Shown: positions 43,475 through 52,074 of the stretch, piece after piece
Numbering within the stretch: the stretch's first letter is position 1
Layout: the number at the start of each line of letters is the position of its first letter
Assembly (NCBI RefSeq): GCF_014695715.1
Contig: NZ_JACJOT010000013.1
Location: 1 to 64,000, forward strand
Direction: 5' to 3'
DNA from: Microcoleus sp. FACHB-68
GTDB taxonomy: Bacteria > Cyanobacteriota > Cyanobacteriia > Cyanobacteriales > Oscillatoriaceae
Length of the DNA stretch: 64,000 nt
Translations under genes and position numbers: made by a program
The notes under the pieces: model-generated
Seen by the model: only the letters and a program-made list of their open reading frames with translations
What the model was told of the DNA's origin: nothing
The model's database searches: none

Positions 43475-44563
43475 ATGACGAAGAAGATCAACACGAAAAG
43501 TACAAAAGATGAAATTCTAAAAGCATTTGAAGAACTAAACCAGGAAAAAATAGCGATCAAATCTGAACTGGATAAACTGCAAAAAGAACAGAAAGCAGCC
43601 ACTTCTCAAAAACCGATTAATCAACCGCAGGGAGAACCCCAAAAAGTGATGAATCAAGGCCAGGTCGCTCAACAAAAGATGAATCAAACGATTGAAAGTC
43701 TGGCCAAAATTCAATTAAATTTAGGGAGCGCTGTCAGCGAGTTATCTGAACAACTGACTTTAGAGGCTTCTCAACTAGCAGAAGTTCGGCAATCTGTAGC
43801 AGCGGAACTTAAGCAATTAGAAGAACTGCACGAGCTGCAAGTTACGGAAGATACTTTAGAGACATTAATTCAAGAATATGAAGAAAGCTCTAAAGAGTTT
43901 TATGAAGAATTAAGTCAAAGCCGTGAGACTGTTGAACAAGAAAAGCAGGAGCAGAAAAAGGCTTGGGATAAAGAGCAAGAAGAATACAAACGAGCGATTA
44001 AAGAGCGCAATGATTTATATAGTACAACGCGCCACCGGGATGCTCAAGAATATCAATACGAACTCAAACTTCAACGTCAGCTCAATACAGATGAATATGA
44101 GTTGCAGCAAAACAGCTTGTATACAGAACTAGAAGAAATTAAGAAGATAAAAGAGAAAGAATGGGCTGAGCGGGAAAAACAAATTGCCGAACGCGAGAAA
44201 CAATATGAAGAAGCAAAAGCTAAGGTAGAAGCTTTTGCTAAAGATAAGGAGGCGGCAATTAAGAAGGCAACCGAAGAAGGCAAAGGAATTGGCCACTATC
44301 AAGCGAAGGTTAGTGCTGATTTGTATGCTAAGGAAGTGGAAGGTCAAAAGCGTTTATATGAATTGAAAATGCAGTCTTTAGAACAGACAATTCAAACTCA
44401 GGACTCGCGGATTCTTAGCCTTTCCAGACAGCTTGAATCTGCGCTCAAACAGGTGCAAGATTTAGCAGTGAAAGCAATTGAAGGGTCGTCGAATATGAGT
44501 TCTTCTCAGGTTCTCAAAGAAATCGCCTTGGAACAAGCGAAAACTCTGCAAAAGAGTAAATAA
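43475..44563 (+). CDS. Coiled-coil protein, second of a paralogous pair
   Basis: 362 aa from ATG 43475, which has GGAG 8 bases upstream; the GTG 18 codons earlier is not needed. It repeats the plan of the preceding protein: IESLAKIQLNLGSAVSELSE, KKAWDKEQEEYKRAIKERND, AQEYQYELKLQRQLNTDEYE, and a terminal EMQSLEQTIQTQ-like heptad block (seen as MQSLEQTIQTQDSRILSLSR). The two share order of motifs along the whole length and so arose by duplication; heteromer formation is plausible. A terminator-like hairpin follows at 44724. Confidence 0.75.
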   Translation: MTKKINTKSTKDEILKAFEELNQEKIAIKSELDKLQKEQKAATSQKPINQPQGEPQKVMNQGQVAQQKMNQTIESLAKIQLNLGSAVSELSEQLTLEASQLAEVRQSVAAELKQLEELHELQVTEDTLETLIQEYEESSKEFYEELSQSRETVEQEKQEQKKAWDKEQEEYKRAIKERNDLYSTTRHRDAQEYQYELKLQRQLNTDEYELQQNSLYTELEEIKKIKEKEWAEREKQIAEREKQYEEAKAKVEAFAKDKEAAIKKATEEGKGIGHYQAKVSADLYAKEVEGQKRLYELKMQSLEQTIQTQDSRILSLSRQLESALKQVQDLAVKAIEGSSNMSSSQVLKEIALEQAKTLQKSK

Positions 44564-44872
44564 TAGAAAGAGCAGGTTGAGGTGACACGGATAACTTTTC
44601 ACAACTCCTTTTCCTCTAATGATGGCCCACATTAAATGAAGGGTTCCGTTTAACTAGAGATTGTAGCGAGAATCGAGAATAAATTCTCCAAACCGGCCTC
44701 AAGAAAAATTTGGGTAATGCCAGCCTCCTGACGAAGGAGGATTTTTTTTGGAAAACAGCCATTCCCATGTGCTGTCTTGTCAGGAGAAGTATTGACAGTT
44801 GTTGAATGCTTCTCGCATTTGCCAATATATTAGTATTTATATTGAACGCCATCGGTCGCGAAAACCCTTATT
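44564..44872. other. Intergenic region, 309 bp
   Basis: Contains the terminator at 44724 and, at 44787-44813, an imperfect inverted repeat GAAGTATT/AATGCTTC that may belong to the leader of the M48 gene. No gene seen. Confidence 0.4.
44724..44749 (+). terminator. Rho-independent terminator of the coiled-coil operon
   Basis: CCTCCT (44724-44729) pairs with AGGAGG (44735-44740), 5-nt loop, followed by A and eight T. It lies 160 bp after the second coiled-coil gene. Confidence 0.75.
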
Positions 44873-45856
44873 ATGCCTTCTTACCCTGGAATCTCTAGCG
44901 AAGCCTTTCGTCATCCCCTTGATCGCGAAGCTGAGCAAGCTTTACGCAGTTTACCGGGCTTTGATATGGTGGCCCGCAAATTTGTAGAATTTGTTTATGA
45001 ACGCCCCCAGTTCGTTTTTTTAATGGGCAACAGCATTCAAGTGGGACCCCGCCAGTATGCTAGCCTGTATAATATATTTCGGGAATGCGTGCGGGATTTA
45101 GATATTTACCCTGAACCTTCATTATTTATCGCTCAAAATCCCCAGGCAAATGCTCATGCAATTGGGCAAGAACAGCCTTCTGTAATTTTAAATTCTGGCC
45201 TTTTAGACTTACTAACTGATGAGGAAATTCGGACTGTAATAGCTCATGAATTAGGGCATATTAAATGCGGTCACACGACCTTAATTCAGATGGCGCGGTG
45301 GGCAATGGAAGTTGCTTTTTTTATTGGGGATTTGACGTTTGGAATCGGCAATATAGTGAGTCGGGGGTTGATTTTAGCGTTTTATGAATGGATGCGAAAA
45401 GCAGAATTGTCTGCGGATAGAGCGGCTTTTTTGGTTACGGATAATTTGAATCCGGTGATGCTGGCAATGATGAAGCTTGCCGGCGGCAGTGTTCGACACA
45501 GTAACGAGTGCAGTTTAGAGGAGTTTCTCCGTCAAGCCGAAAGGTATCAGCAACTCGACCAAGACAGCTTGAATCAAGTGTATAAGTTTTTGCTTTATAA
45601 TAACATCGCTCAAAATGTGTTTCTCAGCCATCCTTTCACGGTTGAGCGGGTTCACTATTTGCAAGAGTGGTCAAAATCGGAAGATTACCGTCAAATTCGT
45701 GCCGGCAATTATCGCCGCGCAAGCGCTGAGGGATCGGTTGAGGTGCAATCAGAGACATCCAGCAATGATAATGATGTGGATGTATTGCGCCGGCAGGTTG
45801 AGGAATTGCAACGAGAAATTAATCGGGTGAAATCTCAGCGATCTCAAGATCAGTAG
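44873..45856 (+). CDS. M48-family zinc metalloprotease
   Basis: 327 aa. The zinc site is VIAHELGHIKCGH (HExxH with the helix), with the third ligand in ELSADRAAFL. A hydrophobic stretch lies around residues 145-165 (AMEVAFFIGDLTFGIGNIVS). There is no signal peptide, and the C-terminus is a short coiled coil (VDVLRRQVEELQREINRVKS). M48 members include HtpX and Oma1-type proteases acting in membrane-protein quality control; the specific substrate is unknown. Single gene with its own terminator-bounded unit. Confidence 0.92.
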   Translation: MPSYPGISSEAFRHPLDREAEQALRSLPGFDMVARKFVEFVYERPQFVFLMGNSIQVGPRQYASLYNIFRECVRDLDIYPEPSLFIAQNPQANAHAIGQEQPSVILNSGLLDLLTDEEIRTVIAHELGHIKCGHTTLIQMARWAMEVAFFIGDLTFGIGNIVSRGLILAFYEWMRKAELSADRAAFLVTDNLNPVMLAMMKLAGGSVRHSNECSLEEFLRQAERYQQLDQDSLNQVYKFLLYNNIAQNVFLSHPFTVERVHYLQEWSKSEDYRQIRAGNYRRASAEGSVEVQSETSSNDNDVDVLRRQVEELQREINRVKSQRSQDQ

Positions 45857-45919
45857 TATTCGCTGATTGGCTTCTGCAAAGTAAGCAATTGAAGACAAAT
45901 AACCGCTGAAAATTCCGCA

Positions 45920-46318
45920 TTATTTCCCCAACCGGCCTAGAAAAACGCCCAATTGAACACAGATGAGTCCTAGAAAAGCACTGCCTATCCAATAAAAACC
46001 GGCTGTCAGAAAGTGCTGATTGCGTAATAAGACAACACTCTCTAACCCATAGGTGGAGAAAGTTGTGTAAGCCCCCAAGAAGCCGGTGGTAACTAACAAC
46101 CGCACTTCTGGGGGAATAGTTGTCAGCCGTTCTAAAGCTAGGGTCATAAATAAGCCCATGCCAAAACAGCCGGTGAGATTGATAAAAAAGGTGCCGTAGG
46201 GAAAGCCGGTGCCGAAACGCTGTGCAAACCACAAAGTCAAGTAATAGCGACTGAGGGCACCGGCAATCGCGCCAAAACTGATAGCGATAGGATTGCGAAT
46301 TGCAGGATCTTGAAGCAT
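45920..46318 (-). CDS. crcB: Fluoride exporter CrcB/FluC
   Basis: 132 aa with four membrane helices, the normal size. Diagnostic stretches are [29 protein letters not shown] (the conserved Asn) and [17 protein letters not shown] (the Phe box/STYGLE motif). It forms a dual-topology dimeric F- channel in the plasma membrane. No fluoride riboswitch was recognised in the short upstream region. It converges on the M48 gene and lies downstream of the DUF4330 gene, 115 bp away. Confidence 0.95.
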   Translation of the reverse strand: MLQDPAIRNPIAISFGAIAGALSRYYLTLWFAQRFGTGFPYGTFFINLTGCFGMGLFMTLALERLTTIPPEVRLLVTTGFLGAYTTFSTYGLESVVLLRNQHFLTAGFYWIGSAFLGLICVQLGVFLGRLGK

Positions 46319-46433
46319 GGACTTGGCTGCCGGTTCGTGAGGGCAGTAGAAATTAGCAGAACCTTAAGAAGCGCTTTGCCGGCAACTTATCCAGCACAAC
46401 GGCTTTCCCTTAACTGATTGTTTGATTGTCCTG

Positions 46434-46967
46434 CTATTTGTCTAGCACTCGCACATCAATCACGCTGGAATTGAAGTTATAGGTAAAACCTTCAAGTTCA
46501 ACCGGCGTTCCAATTTTCAGTTTACTATTACCCAATACCGGCCCAGTTTCAGTAATTTGAGCTTTGCCCATCAGTGTGATCAGCAGATTGCTGCTGAAAT
46601 TCTCCTCAACTCTTGGATCTGGTTTTGGCTTAACCGAGCCATCGGGTTGGGGGACTGCCAACATTTTGTCTAGAAGTTGTACTGATTTAATATCAATCTT
46701 ACCGTGGGGCTGATTGCGAATAATCACATTTGTCGTCTTCGTTTTTTCAAACTCTTGGATCAAAGCTTTGGGATCGCGCACACTCAGCCCTCGGACAATC
46801 AAATCAACCTCAACAGGTTTGGTGGTGACATTGACTTGAGCCACAGAACCAGAGGTGCCAGGAAAGAAGAAAATCCCCACAACTACCAGCAGAATCACCA
46901 GTGCAGCCCCCACATCGAGGATGCTAATTTTACCGAATAAGCGCCCTTGAGAATCTAAAAGCTTCAT
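46434..46967 (-). CDS. DUF4330 membrane-anchored protein
   Basis: 177 aa from ATG 46967 (GTG/ATG nine codons upstream is less likely since the family begins MKLLDSQGRLFGKISILD). One N-terminal membrane helix (about 16-36, ALVILLVVVGIFFFPG) anchors a periplasmic or lumenal beta-rich domain (VEVDLIVRGLSVRDPKALIQ ... KIGTPVELEGFTYNFNSSVI). The family is widespread in cyanobacteria and its function is unknown. It precedes crcB on the same strand. Confidence 0.88.
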   Translation of the reverse strand: MKLLDSQGRLFGKISILDVGAALVILLVVVGIFFFPGTSGSVAQVNVTTKPVEVDLIVRGLSVRDPKALIQEFEKTKTTNVIIRNQPHGKIDIKSVQLLDKMLAVPQPDGSVKPKPDPRVEENFSSNLLITLMGKAQITETGPVLGNSKLKIGTPVELEGFTYNFNSSVIDVRVLDK

Positions 46968-47185
46968 AGAAAATTGTCCTGACCAAACAGTCACAGTTGT
47001 CTAAACTAACACAGAGATTACCACTGCCGGCGCTCTACTTCAGGTGACTTTTAAAGTTTGCCGAGAGTTTTATATCTAGGAGCTTGCCCGATACTACCAT
47101 TCTGTGGTAGGGAACACTAAACTAGACTTGATCAGTCGATCCTTAAAGAATCGTTGTTGATATAGAGTTTCCTCACACAGCTAGT

Positions 47186-48043
47186 ATGTTTAATCCTTTG
47201 TCTTTGATTTCCCGTTCTTCCCATCGGCGCTGGTTCTATGCGTTGCTGTCTGTCGTCGTCGCCATAAGCGTGACAGTAGGTTCCTCTTATCCCACCCAGG
47301 CGATTTCCATCGGAGACATATTTCGTGGCGGAATTCAGGTGATTCAGGGAATTCAGATTGCCAATATGTCTGATGAAAAAGAAGTTGAATTTGGCAAGCA
47401 GATAAACAGCCAGCTACGTCGTGAGGTGAAGATCAGCCGAAACGCGGAACTGAATAAGTATATTGACCAAATTGGTCAGCGGTTGGCTGCTCAAAGTGAT
47501 CGGCCTAATATTCCCTATACCTTTCAAGTGGTGACAGACGATAGCATCAATGCCTTTGCGACGGTGGGGGGTTTTGTTTATGTCAACACCGGCTTAATTA
47601 AAGCTGCCGATAACGAATCCCAACTCGCCAGTGTCATAGGCCACGAAATTGGGCATATTTCCGGCAAGCACGTCCTCAAGGGCATCAGAAAAGCCTCTAT
47701 TGAGCAAGGACTGGCCTCCGCTGCCGGTATGGATCGCAATACAGCCGTTAGACTTGGGGTGCAAGTCGCCCTGCGGTTGCCTAGAAGCCGTAATTATGAA
47801 TATGAAGCGGATCGAACAGGTTTGATGGCATTAAAAGGAGCCGGCTACGCTCAATCTGGCATGATCGGCTTTTTTGAAAAACTGCTGGGTAAAGGTCGTT
47901 CAGCCCCAACCTTTTTAAGCTCTCACCCAGCAACCGAAGATCGGATCGCAGCGATTAAACAAAGTCTTGACCCTGCCCAAGCTAGCGTGGGAGATGGGCA
48001 AGACAGTGCAGCCTACAAAGCAAAAGTTCAGCAGTTATTATAG
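47186..48043 (+). CDS. Exported M48-family metallopeptidase (BepA/LoiP-like)
   Basis: 285 aa. A signal peptide (about 1-38, ending TQA) precedes the M48 core with QLASVIGHEIGHISGKHVLK (HExxH) and the third ligand in YEYEADRTGLMAL. The conserved INAFATVGGFVYVNTGLI precedes the site, and SSHPATEDRIAAIK closes it. Periplasmic M48 enzymes such as BepA and LoiP act in outer-membrane protein quality control, the likely role here. Divergent from the DUF4330 gene across a 218-bp spacer. Confidence 0.93.
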   Translation: MFNPLSLISRSSHRRWFYALLSVVVAISVTVGSSYPTQAISIGDIFRGGIQVIQGIQIANMSDEKEVEFGKQINSQLRREVKISRNAELNKYIDQIGQRLAAQSDRPNIPYTFQVVTDDSINAFATVGGFVYVNTGLIKAADNESQLASVIGHEIGHISGKHVLKGIRKASIEQGLASAAGMDRNTAVRLGVQVALRLPRSRNYEYEADRTGLMALKGAGYAQSGMIGFFEKLLGKGRSAPTFLSSHPATEDRIAAIKQSLDPAQASVGDGQDSAAYKAKVQQLL

Positions 48044-48207
48044 TAAGTTAGTTGCCGGTTAAAACCGCAGCCACACCAATCAAAACCGCGTCCATAGGGG
48101 AAAAATTTCTCAATCTTTTGTCAATCCCTCTGGGCGCGGGCTTCGTTTATATCGCGTCTTCCCAAGCAATATTCAATTTGCTTGAATTGAACTTAACCGT
48201 TCGCGTT

Positions 48208-48948
48208 TCACTTCATCAGTACCCGTTCTGGTTGAATCTGTCTGATCGCTTCATCCAGAGGTAACGTGCGAATACTGTACTGAAACACATTGACTTGATA
48301 AACTTTTTGCTCAGTGATGTCAACGCCGGTTAACCAACCACTGATGGGATGATAGACGCCGGTATCGATATCGAGCCATCCTTGCCCTTGAGCGAGTTCG
48401 CCGGCAGCTACCCCCGGTAAGGTAAACGTAATCGTGTGGCCGGTGATGATCAGTTTATCGGGAAAGTAAGGTTTAGTGCTGCGGTGGAATTCCTCGCGTA
48501 TCCAGCAAAACTGCTCAGGCGTTTGTTTTTCCAAAGGGAGATTAGGCTCAACGCCGGCATGAACTAACCAGATATCGCCCAAGTCTAGATAAAGCGGAAG
48601 TCTCCGCATCCATTCCAAATGAGCCATTGGAATGCCGGCTTTTCCATAACTCGCCATCGTCGCCCGCCCCCCACTGTAGAGCCATGCCTCCAGAGCCGCT
48701 TTGTTATGGCGTCCGTTGGGGAAGGAATCGAGTAACAGTTGCTCGTGGTTGCCCAAAACGCACCCATAGCCACTTTGCCGCACAAACTCCACAACATCAG
48801 CGCTTTGAGGCCCGCGATCAATCAAGTCACCCACGAAATAAACGTGATCGTCTGCTCCAGGGGCAACTGCATCCAACAGAACCATCAGACCATCGTAATG
48901 GCCATGTACATCGCCAATAAAAATGCGTCGGTGAGTTATTTCGCTCAT
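48208..48948 (-). CDS. PP1/PP2A-like serine/threonine protein phosphatase (calcineurin-fold)
   Basis: 246 aa. All metallophosphoesterase motifs are present: RIFIGDVHGHYDGL (GDxHG), FVGDLIDRGPQS (GDxxDRG), VLGNHEQ (GNHE), and later IITGHT and DIDTGV, with LVHAGVEP. Such bacterial phosphatases use two metal ions and act on phosphoproteins or on dinucleoside polyphosphates. Cyanobacterial relatives include SppA-like enzymes. It is full length and alone. Confidence 0.9.
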   Translation of the reverse strand: MSEITHRRIFIGDVHGHYDGLMVLLDAVAPGADDHVYFVGDLIDRGPQSADVVEFVRQSGYGCVLGNHEQLLLDSFPNGRHNKAALEAWLYSGGRATMASYGKAGIPMAHLEWMRRLPLYLDLGDIWLVHAGVEPNLPLEKQTPEQFCWIREEFHRSTKPYFPDKLIITGHTITFTLPGVAAGELAQGQGWLDIDTGVYHPISGWLTGVDITEQKVYQVNVFQYSIRTLPLDEAIRQIQPERVLMK

Positions 48949-49060
48949 TAAAAAAAGTCTCTGGCTAAAAACAGGGGGTAGCGCTTCGGGGTAACACTAC
49001 AGCCCCTAGCTAAGTGAATCCGCAACCGATAACTGGGGCTTAATTTAATTGTAGGCTTCC

Positions 49061-49792
49061 CTACTGTTTAAGGGCACGCATAAAACTCTTAAGTGTTGAG
49101 AGAAAATCTTGACGTTTTGGTTGGGGTGGTTGTTCTTGCGAGTCTGGTGAGCCAGTAGCTTTAGCCAAAATTTGCTCTAAGACATCTCCCACCGGCTTGG
49201 TGGCTGTCTCAGAAACCAGCTCGAAAGTATCACCGGCTTCCAGCCAAACCTGCCACGGAGACGGGTAACAGCGGAATAGAGCGGCTCCCTCTAGGTTTCT
49301 AATGTAGTAACACGACTCCAGCGAGTTGAGGAAGCGCTCTCTCAAGTTACGCCCTGCAACACCAATGCCGATCACTGCTATATTTTCCATCCGGGGCAGT
49401 AACAGCACAACCGGGCGATCACCGGCTTCTTGGCACATTTTCTCAAGTTCGTTCACCTCGACGGAGGAAGGCTCCACAAACAGGAACGCTTCGTCACCCG
49501 GTTGCATTTGCCCTTTAATTTCGCTCATGCCGCGCACGACAAAAGGCGTCTCTCCCCAGTCCCGACGGGCTAGGGCGGCGGCACCGGCATCAGGGAAATA
49601 AACTTTCAGATGCTCACCAAAATCTTCTGTCAGCGCCGGGATAAATTTTTCAGCAACGGGCTGGGCTTTAAGTTCGGGAATCACGATTTCAACTTGCAGC
49701 CGGCGGAGGCCATCAGCGAGTGCGGCTTTCGTCGCGGCTTGCGCTTGGGCGATCGCTTCATCTAAATCCTTGGGAATTTCAGCCATCTTCAT
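49061..49792 (-). CDS. DUF1995-family protein
   Basis: 243 aa (ATG 49786 is an alternative start). The start IPKDLDEAIAQAQAATKAAL and the later blocks VVRGMSEIKGQMQPGDEAF and VLLLPRMENIAVIGIGVAGR mark the DUF1995 family of cyanobacteria and chloroplasts, which includes the plant photosystem II assembly protein LPA3. A photosystem-related role is inferred from the family. It starts 37 bp after the cysteine desulfurase gene ends, so the two are probably one transcript. Confidence 0.88.
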   Translation of the reverse strand: MKMAEIPKDLDEAIAQAQAATKAALADGLRRLQVEIVIPELKAQPVAEKFIPALTEDFGEHLKVYFPDAGAAALARRDWGETPFVVRGMSEIKGQMQPGDEAFLFVEPSSVEVNELEKMCQEAGDRPVVLLLPRMENIAVIGIGVAGRNLRERFLNSLESCYYIRNLEGAALFRCYPSPWQVWLEAGDTFELVSETATKPVGDVLEQILAKATGSPDSQEQPPQPKRQDFLSTLKSFMRALKQ

Positions 49793-49829
49793 CTATTTAA
49801 CGTTGGGGTTGATCGGTTAGGCATCATTC

Positions 49830-51002
49830 CTAACAGCTAACAGCCAATTTTACTGGCATCAGCCGTGTCAAAACTTGCCTGAGTGCCATTGCCGTCCAGT
49901 CCACATCTGCTTCTGTTGTCTCTCGTCCGAGGGTGAGGCGGATGGCAGCGGTGGCAGCCGGCTCGCTGTATCCCATTGCTAGCAAGACGGGGCTGGGGTT
50001 AAGTTTGCCGCTACTGCAAGCCGATCCAGAACTGATGGCAATACCGGCCATGTTCATCTGGCGCACCAGCGTTCTGCCGGTGATCGGTTCTGAGGTGCAA
50101 GTGTTGGTGAGGCAAAAACTAACGTGGTGGGGTAGCCGGTGCCAGCGGTGGCCGGTTGGCACGAGACCTGCAGTCCCCGCCATTTGGTCAAACAAGCGGT
50201 CACGCAACTGGATCAGCCGGGGAATCTCCGCCGTCATTTCTTGCTGCGCCAGCTCAGCCGCTACGCCAAACCCCGCAATAGCCGGCACTGCTTGGGTTCC
50301 AGAACGCAGCATAAATTCTTGGCCGCCCCCGCTCAGCAACGGGACTAACTCAATGCCGGCGCGGACATAAAGGGCACCGGCTCCTTGAGGGCCATAAATT
50401 TTATGGCTGGAAAGCGAGAGTAAATCGACCGGCAATTGTTTCACATCCACCGGCAGGCGACCGGCAACTTGAACCGCATCGGTGTGAAACAGCGCCCCGT
50501 GAGCGCGGGTGATATCGCCTAGCACTTGAATCGGTTGCAGCGTCCCCACCTCGCTTTGCCCATAGATCACGGACACCAAAACAGTATTCGGGCGCAGGGC
50601 ATCTTTTAAATCGCTCGGATCGATGCGTCCTTGAGCATCCACTGGCAGCCGGCTCACTTGCCATCCCCACTGCTCTAATAAAGCTGCCGGTGCCGTCACC
50701 GCTGAATGCTCCACACTGGAAATAATCAGATGCTGAGGCGTTTTGTAGCGTCTGGCAACCCCCAAAATCGCTAAATTGTTGGCCTCTGTGCCGCCAGAAG
50801 TAAAAATTATTGAATCTGGGGAAGGCGCATTCAGTAGGCCGGCCACTTGGTTTCTGGCCATTTCCACCACCGTTGCGGCTCTTTGCCCCCACTCGTGGAT
50901 GCTGGAGGGATTGCCCCACTGTTGAGTCAGGGCATTTTGCATAGCGACGATCGCCTCTTGGCGCGGCGGGGTTGTGGCGCTGTAATCCAAATAAATTTGC
51001 AT
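49830..51002 (-). CDS. Cysteine desulfurase (NifS/IscS type)
   Basis: 390 aa PLP enzyme releasing sulfur from cysteine for Fe-S clusters. MQIYLDYSATTPPRQEA is the conserved start; the PLP lysine is in LSLSSHKIYGPQGAGALYV; the catalytic cysteine lies in the loop ISSGSACSSGKLNPSPVLLA; HTDAVQVAG is also present. The length of the Cys loop puts it in group I (NifS/IscS) rather than SufS. No iscU or nif genes are nearby. First gene of a pair with DUF1995. Confidence 0.94.
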   Translation of the reverse strand: MQIYLDYSATTPPRQEAIVAMQNALTQQWGNPSSIHEWGQRAATVVEMARNQVAGLLNAPSPDSIIFTSGGTEANNLAILGVARRYKTPQHLIISSVEHSAVTAPAALLEQWGWQVSRLPVDAQGRIDPSDLKDALRPNTVLVSVIYGQSEVGTLQPIQVLGDITRAHGALFHTDAVQVAGRLPVDVKQLPVDLLSLSSHKIYGPQGAGALYVRAGIELVPLLSGGGQEFMLRSGTQAVPAIAGFGVAAELAQQEMTAEIPRLIQLRDRLFDQMAGTAGLVPTGHRWHRLPHHVSFCLTNTCTSEPITGRTLVRQMNMAGIAISSGSACSSGKLNPSPVLLAMGYSEPAATAAIRLTLGRETTEADVDWTAMALRQVLTRLMPVKLAVSC

Positions 51003-51106
51003 GATTTCTAAGCGCGATAGAATGCGAGGGCTGCAGGCTGCCTCTTTTTCAGCATATAGCTGCTAGAGCCGGTGAAGCTACTTTCTCAACAAATCAGAGG
51101 TAGAGA

Positions 51107-51238
51107 GTGCTGAGTGCTGAGTCCTGAGTGCTGAGTGCTGAGTCCTGAGTGCCCATACCTCTAGGTTGGCGAAGCCTTGCCCAATGCCCAATGCCCCATG
51201 CCCAATGCCCAATGCCCCATGCCCCATCCCCAATCCCC
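51107..51238. repeat. Two adjacent heptameric STRRs
   Basis: 51107-51148 is six exact 7-mers alternating GTGCTGA and GTCCTGA. 51180-51238 is a run of CCCAATG/CCCCATG 7-mers. The first unit matches the STRR at 7650-7724; the second is the reverse complement type of the STRR at 6199-6250. They lie upstream of the cysteine desulfurase gene and at the end of the zinc-protein gene. Confidence 0.85.
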
Positions 51239-51640
51239 CTAACTTCCCGGCTTACATACGTTGTACTCTTCGTGAGAAAGCACTTCTTCTGGAACTAAAA
51301 AAGTCCCGCAGTCACGGCATAGCATCCGGTAGTTGCGGGTTACAGGGATACTGATGATGAAGCGATCATGGCGCAGACGCTTGCCCCCAAATTCTCTATA
51401 ATTTCGGCTCGTCATCAAGCCGGCGATGATAGCGCGTGCCTTAACCACCACATGGTCAGGCAGGTTTCTTAGATCAATGGGATCTTCGGCAAATGACGCC
51501 TCCCACTCCTGTTTTCTTTCTTGTTTTTCCGCACGTGCTCGGTCATGTTTTTCCCGTGCCGTCCGTACTTGAGCGCACCGATGGCACCCTTGACCATACC
51601 CCTGATGTCCACACAGAAATGTCTTCTTTCTTCTTGGCAT
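51239..51640 (-). CDS. Small cysteine-rich, probably zinc-binding protein
   Basis: 133 aa from ATG 51640, where MPRRKKTFLCGHQGYGQGCH is the expected family start (ATG 51700 is 20 codons earlier). The N-terminus has a C-x2-H ... C-x2-C knuckle (CGHQGYGQGCHRC), followed by a basic helix (REKHDRARAEKQERKQEWEA) and a C-terminal knuckle CRDCGTFLVPEEV ... HEEYNVCKPGS. Two zinc knuckles around a basic segment suggest nucleic-acid binding (inference). I recognise it as a conserved cyanobacterial protein without known function. Confidence 0.75.
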   Translation of the reverse strand: MPRRKKTFLCGHQGYGQGCHRCAQVRTAREKHDRARAEKQERKQEWEASFAEDPIDLRNLPDHVVVKARAIIAGLMTSRNYREFGGKRLRHDRFIISIPVTRNYRMLCRDCGTFLVPEEVLSHEEYNVCKPGS

Positions 51641-52074
51641 AAAACAGTGGTGTTGGTTCAGACCCACACACCTGTAAAATTGCCGCTGCTCTAAAGACAC
51701 TTCGCGTCATCAAGACAGCTGGACAAGACGTGCAATCTGCCCCATCGCTGAGAGTTCTTACTTCATAAGTTTGATCTTACTTTAACTTTTCAATCGCTGT
51801 TATGTTGAAAAATCTTTTTCGTTGGGTGTGGGGAAGTGGGATGCGCGAACTTTTGGGAAGCCTAGCGAAAGCCTTCTGGTTAGGCGATTGCGGCTATTTT
51901 GTTAACTCTGTTATTTTAAAATTCGTTGCCAGTGATAACCGATAATTGCCTAATAGCAAGTTCGATGGATTAATGATTTCGTTTAATAAATTTCCTAAAA
52001 GTGAAAGCTCATCATATTATAAGATTTATGAGTTTTACATTTTGGAAAATCTCAACCTAAAATCAATACGGCCT
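51641..52074. other. Intergenic region, about 430 bp
   Basis: Divergent spacer containing the alternative N-terminal extensions of both flanking genes. The segment 51780-51945 has no convincing coding potential. Confidence 0.4.

Noticed and set aside
46319-46433. Possible fluoride riboswitch upstream of crcB
   Set aside because: The conserved GGCGATG...CGCC pseudoknot pattern could not be found in this short stretch.
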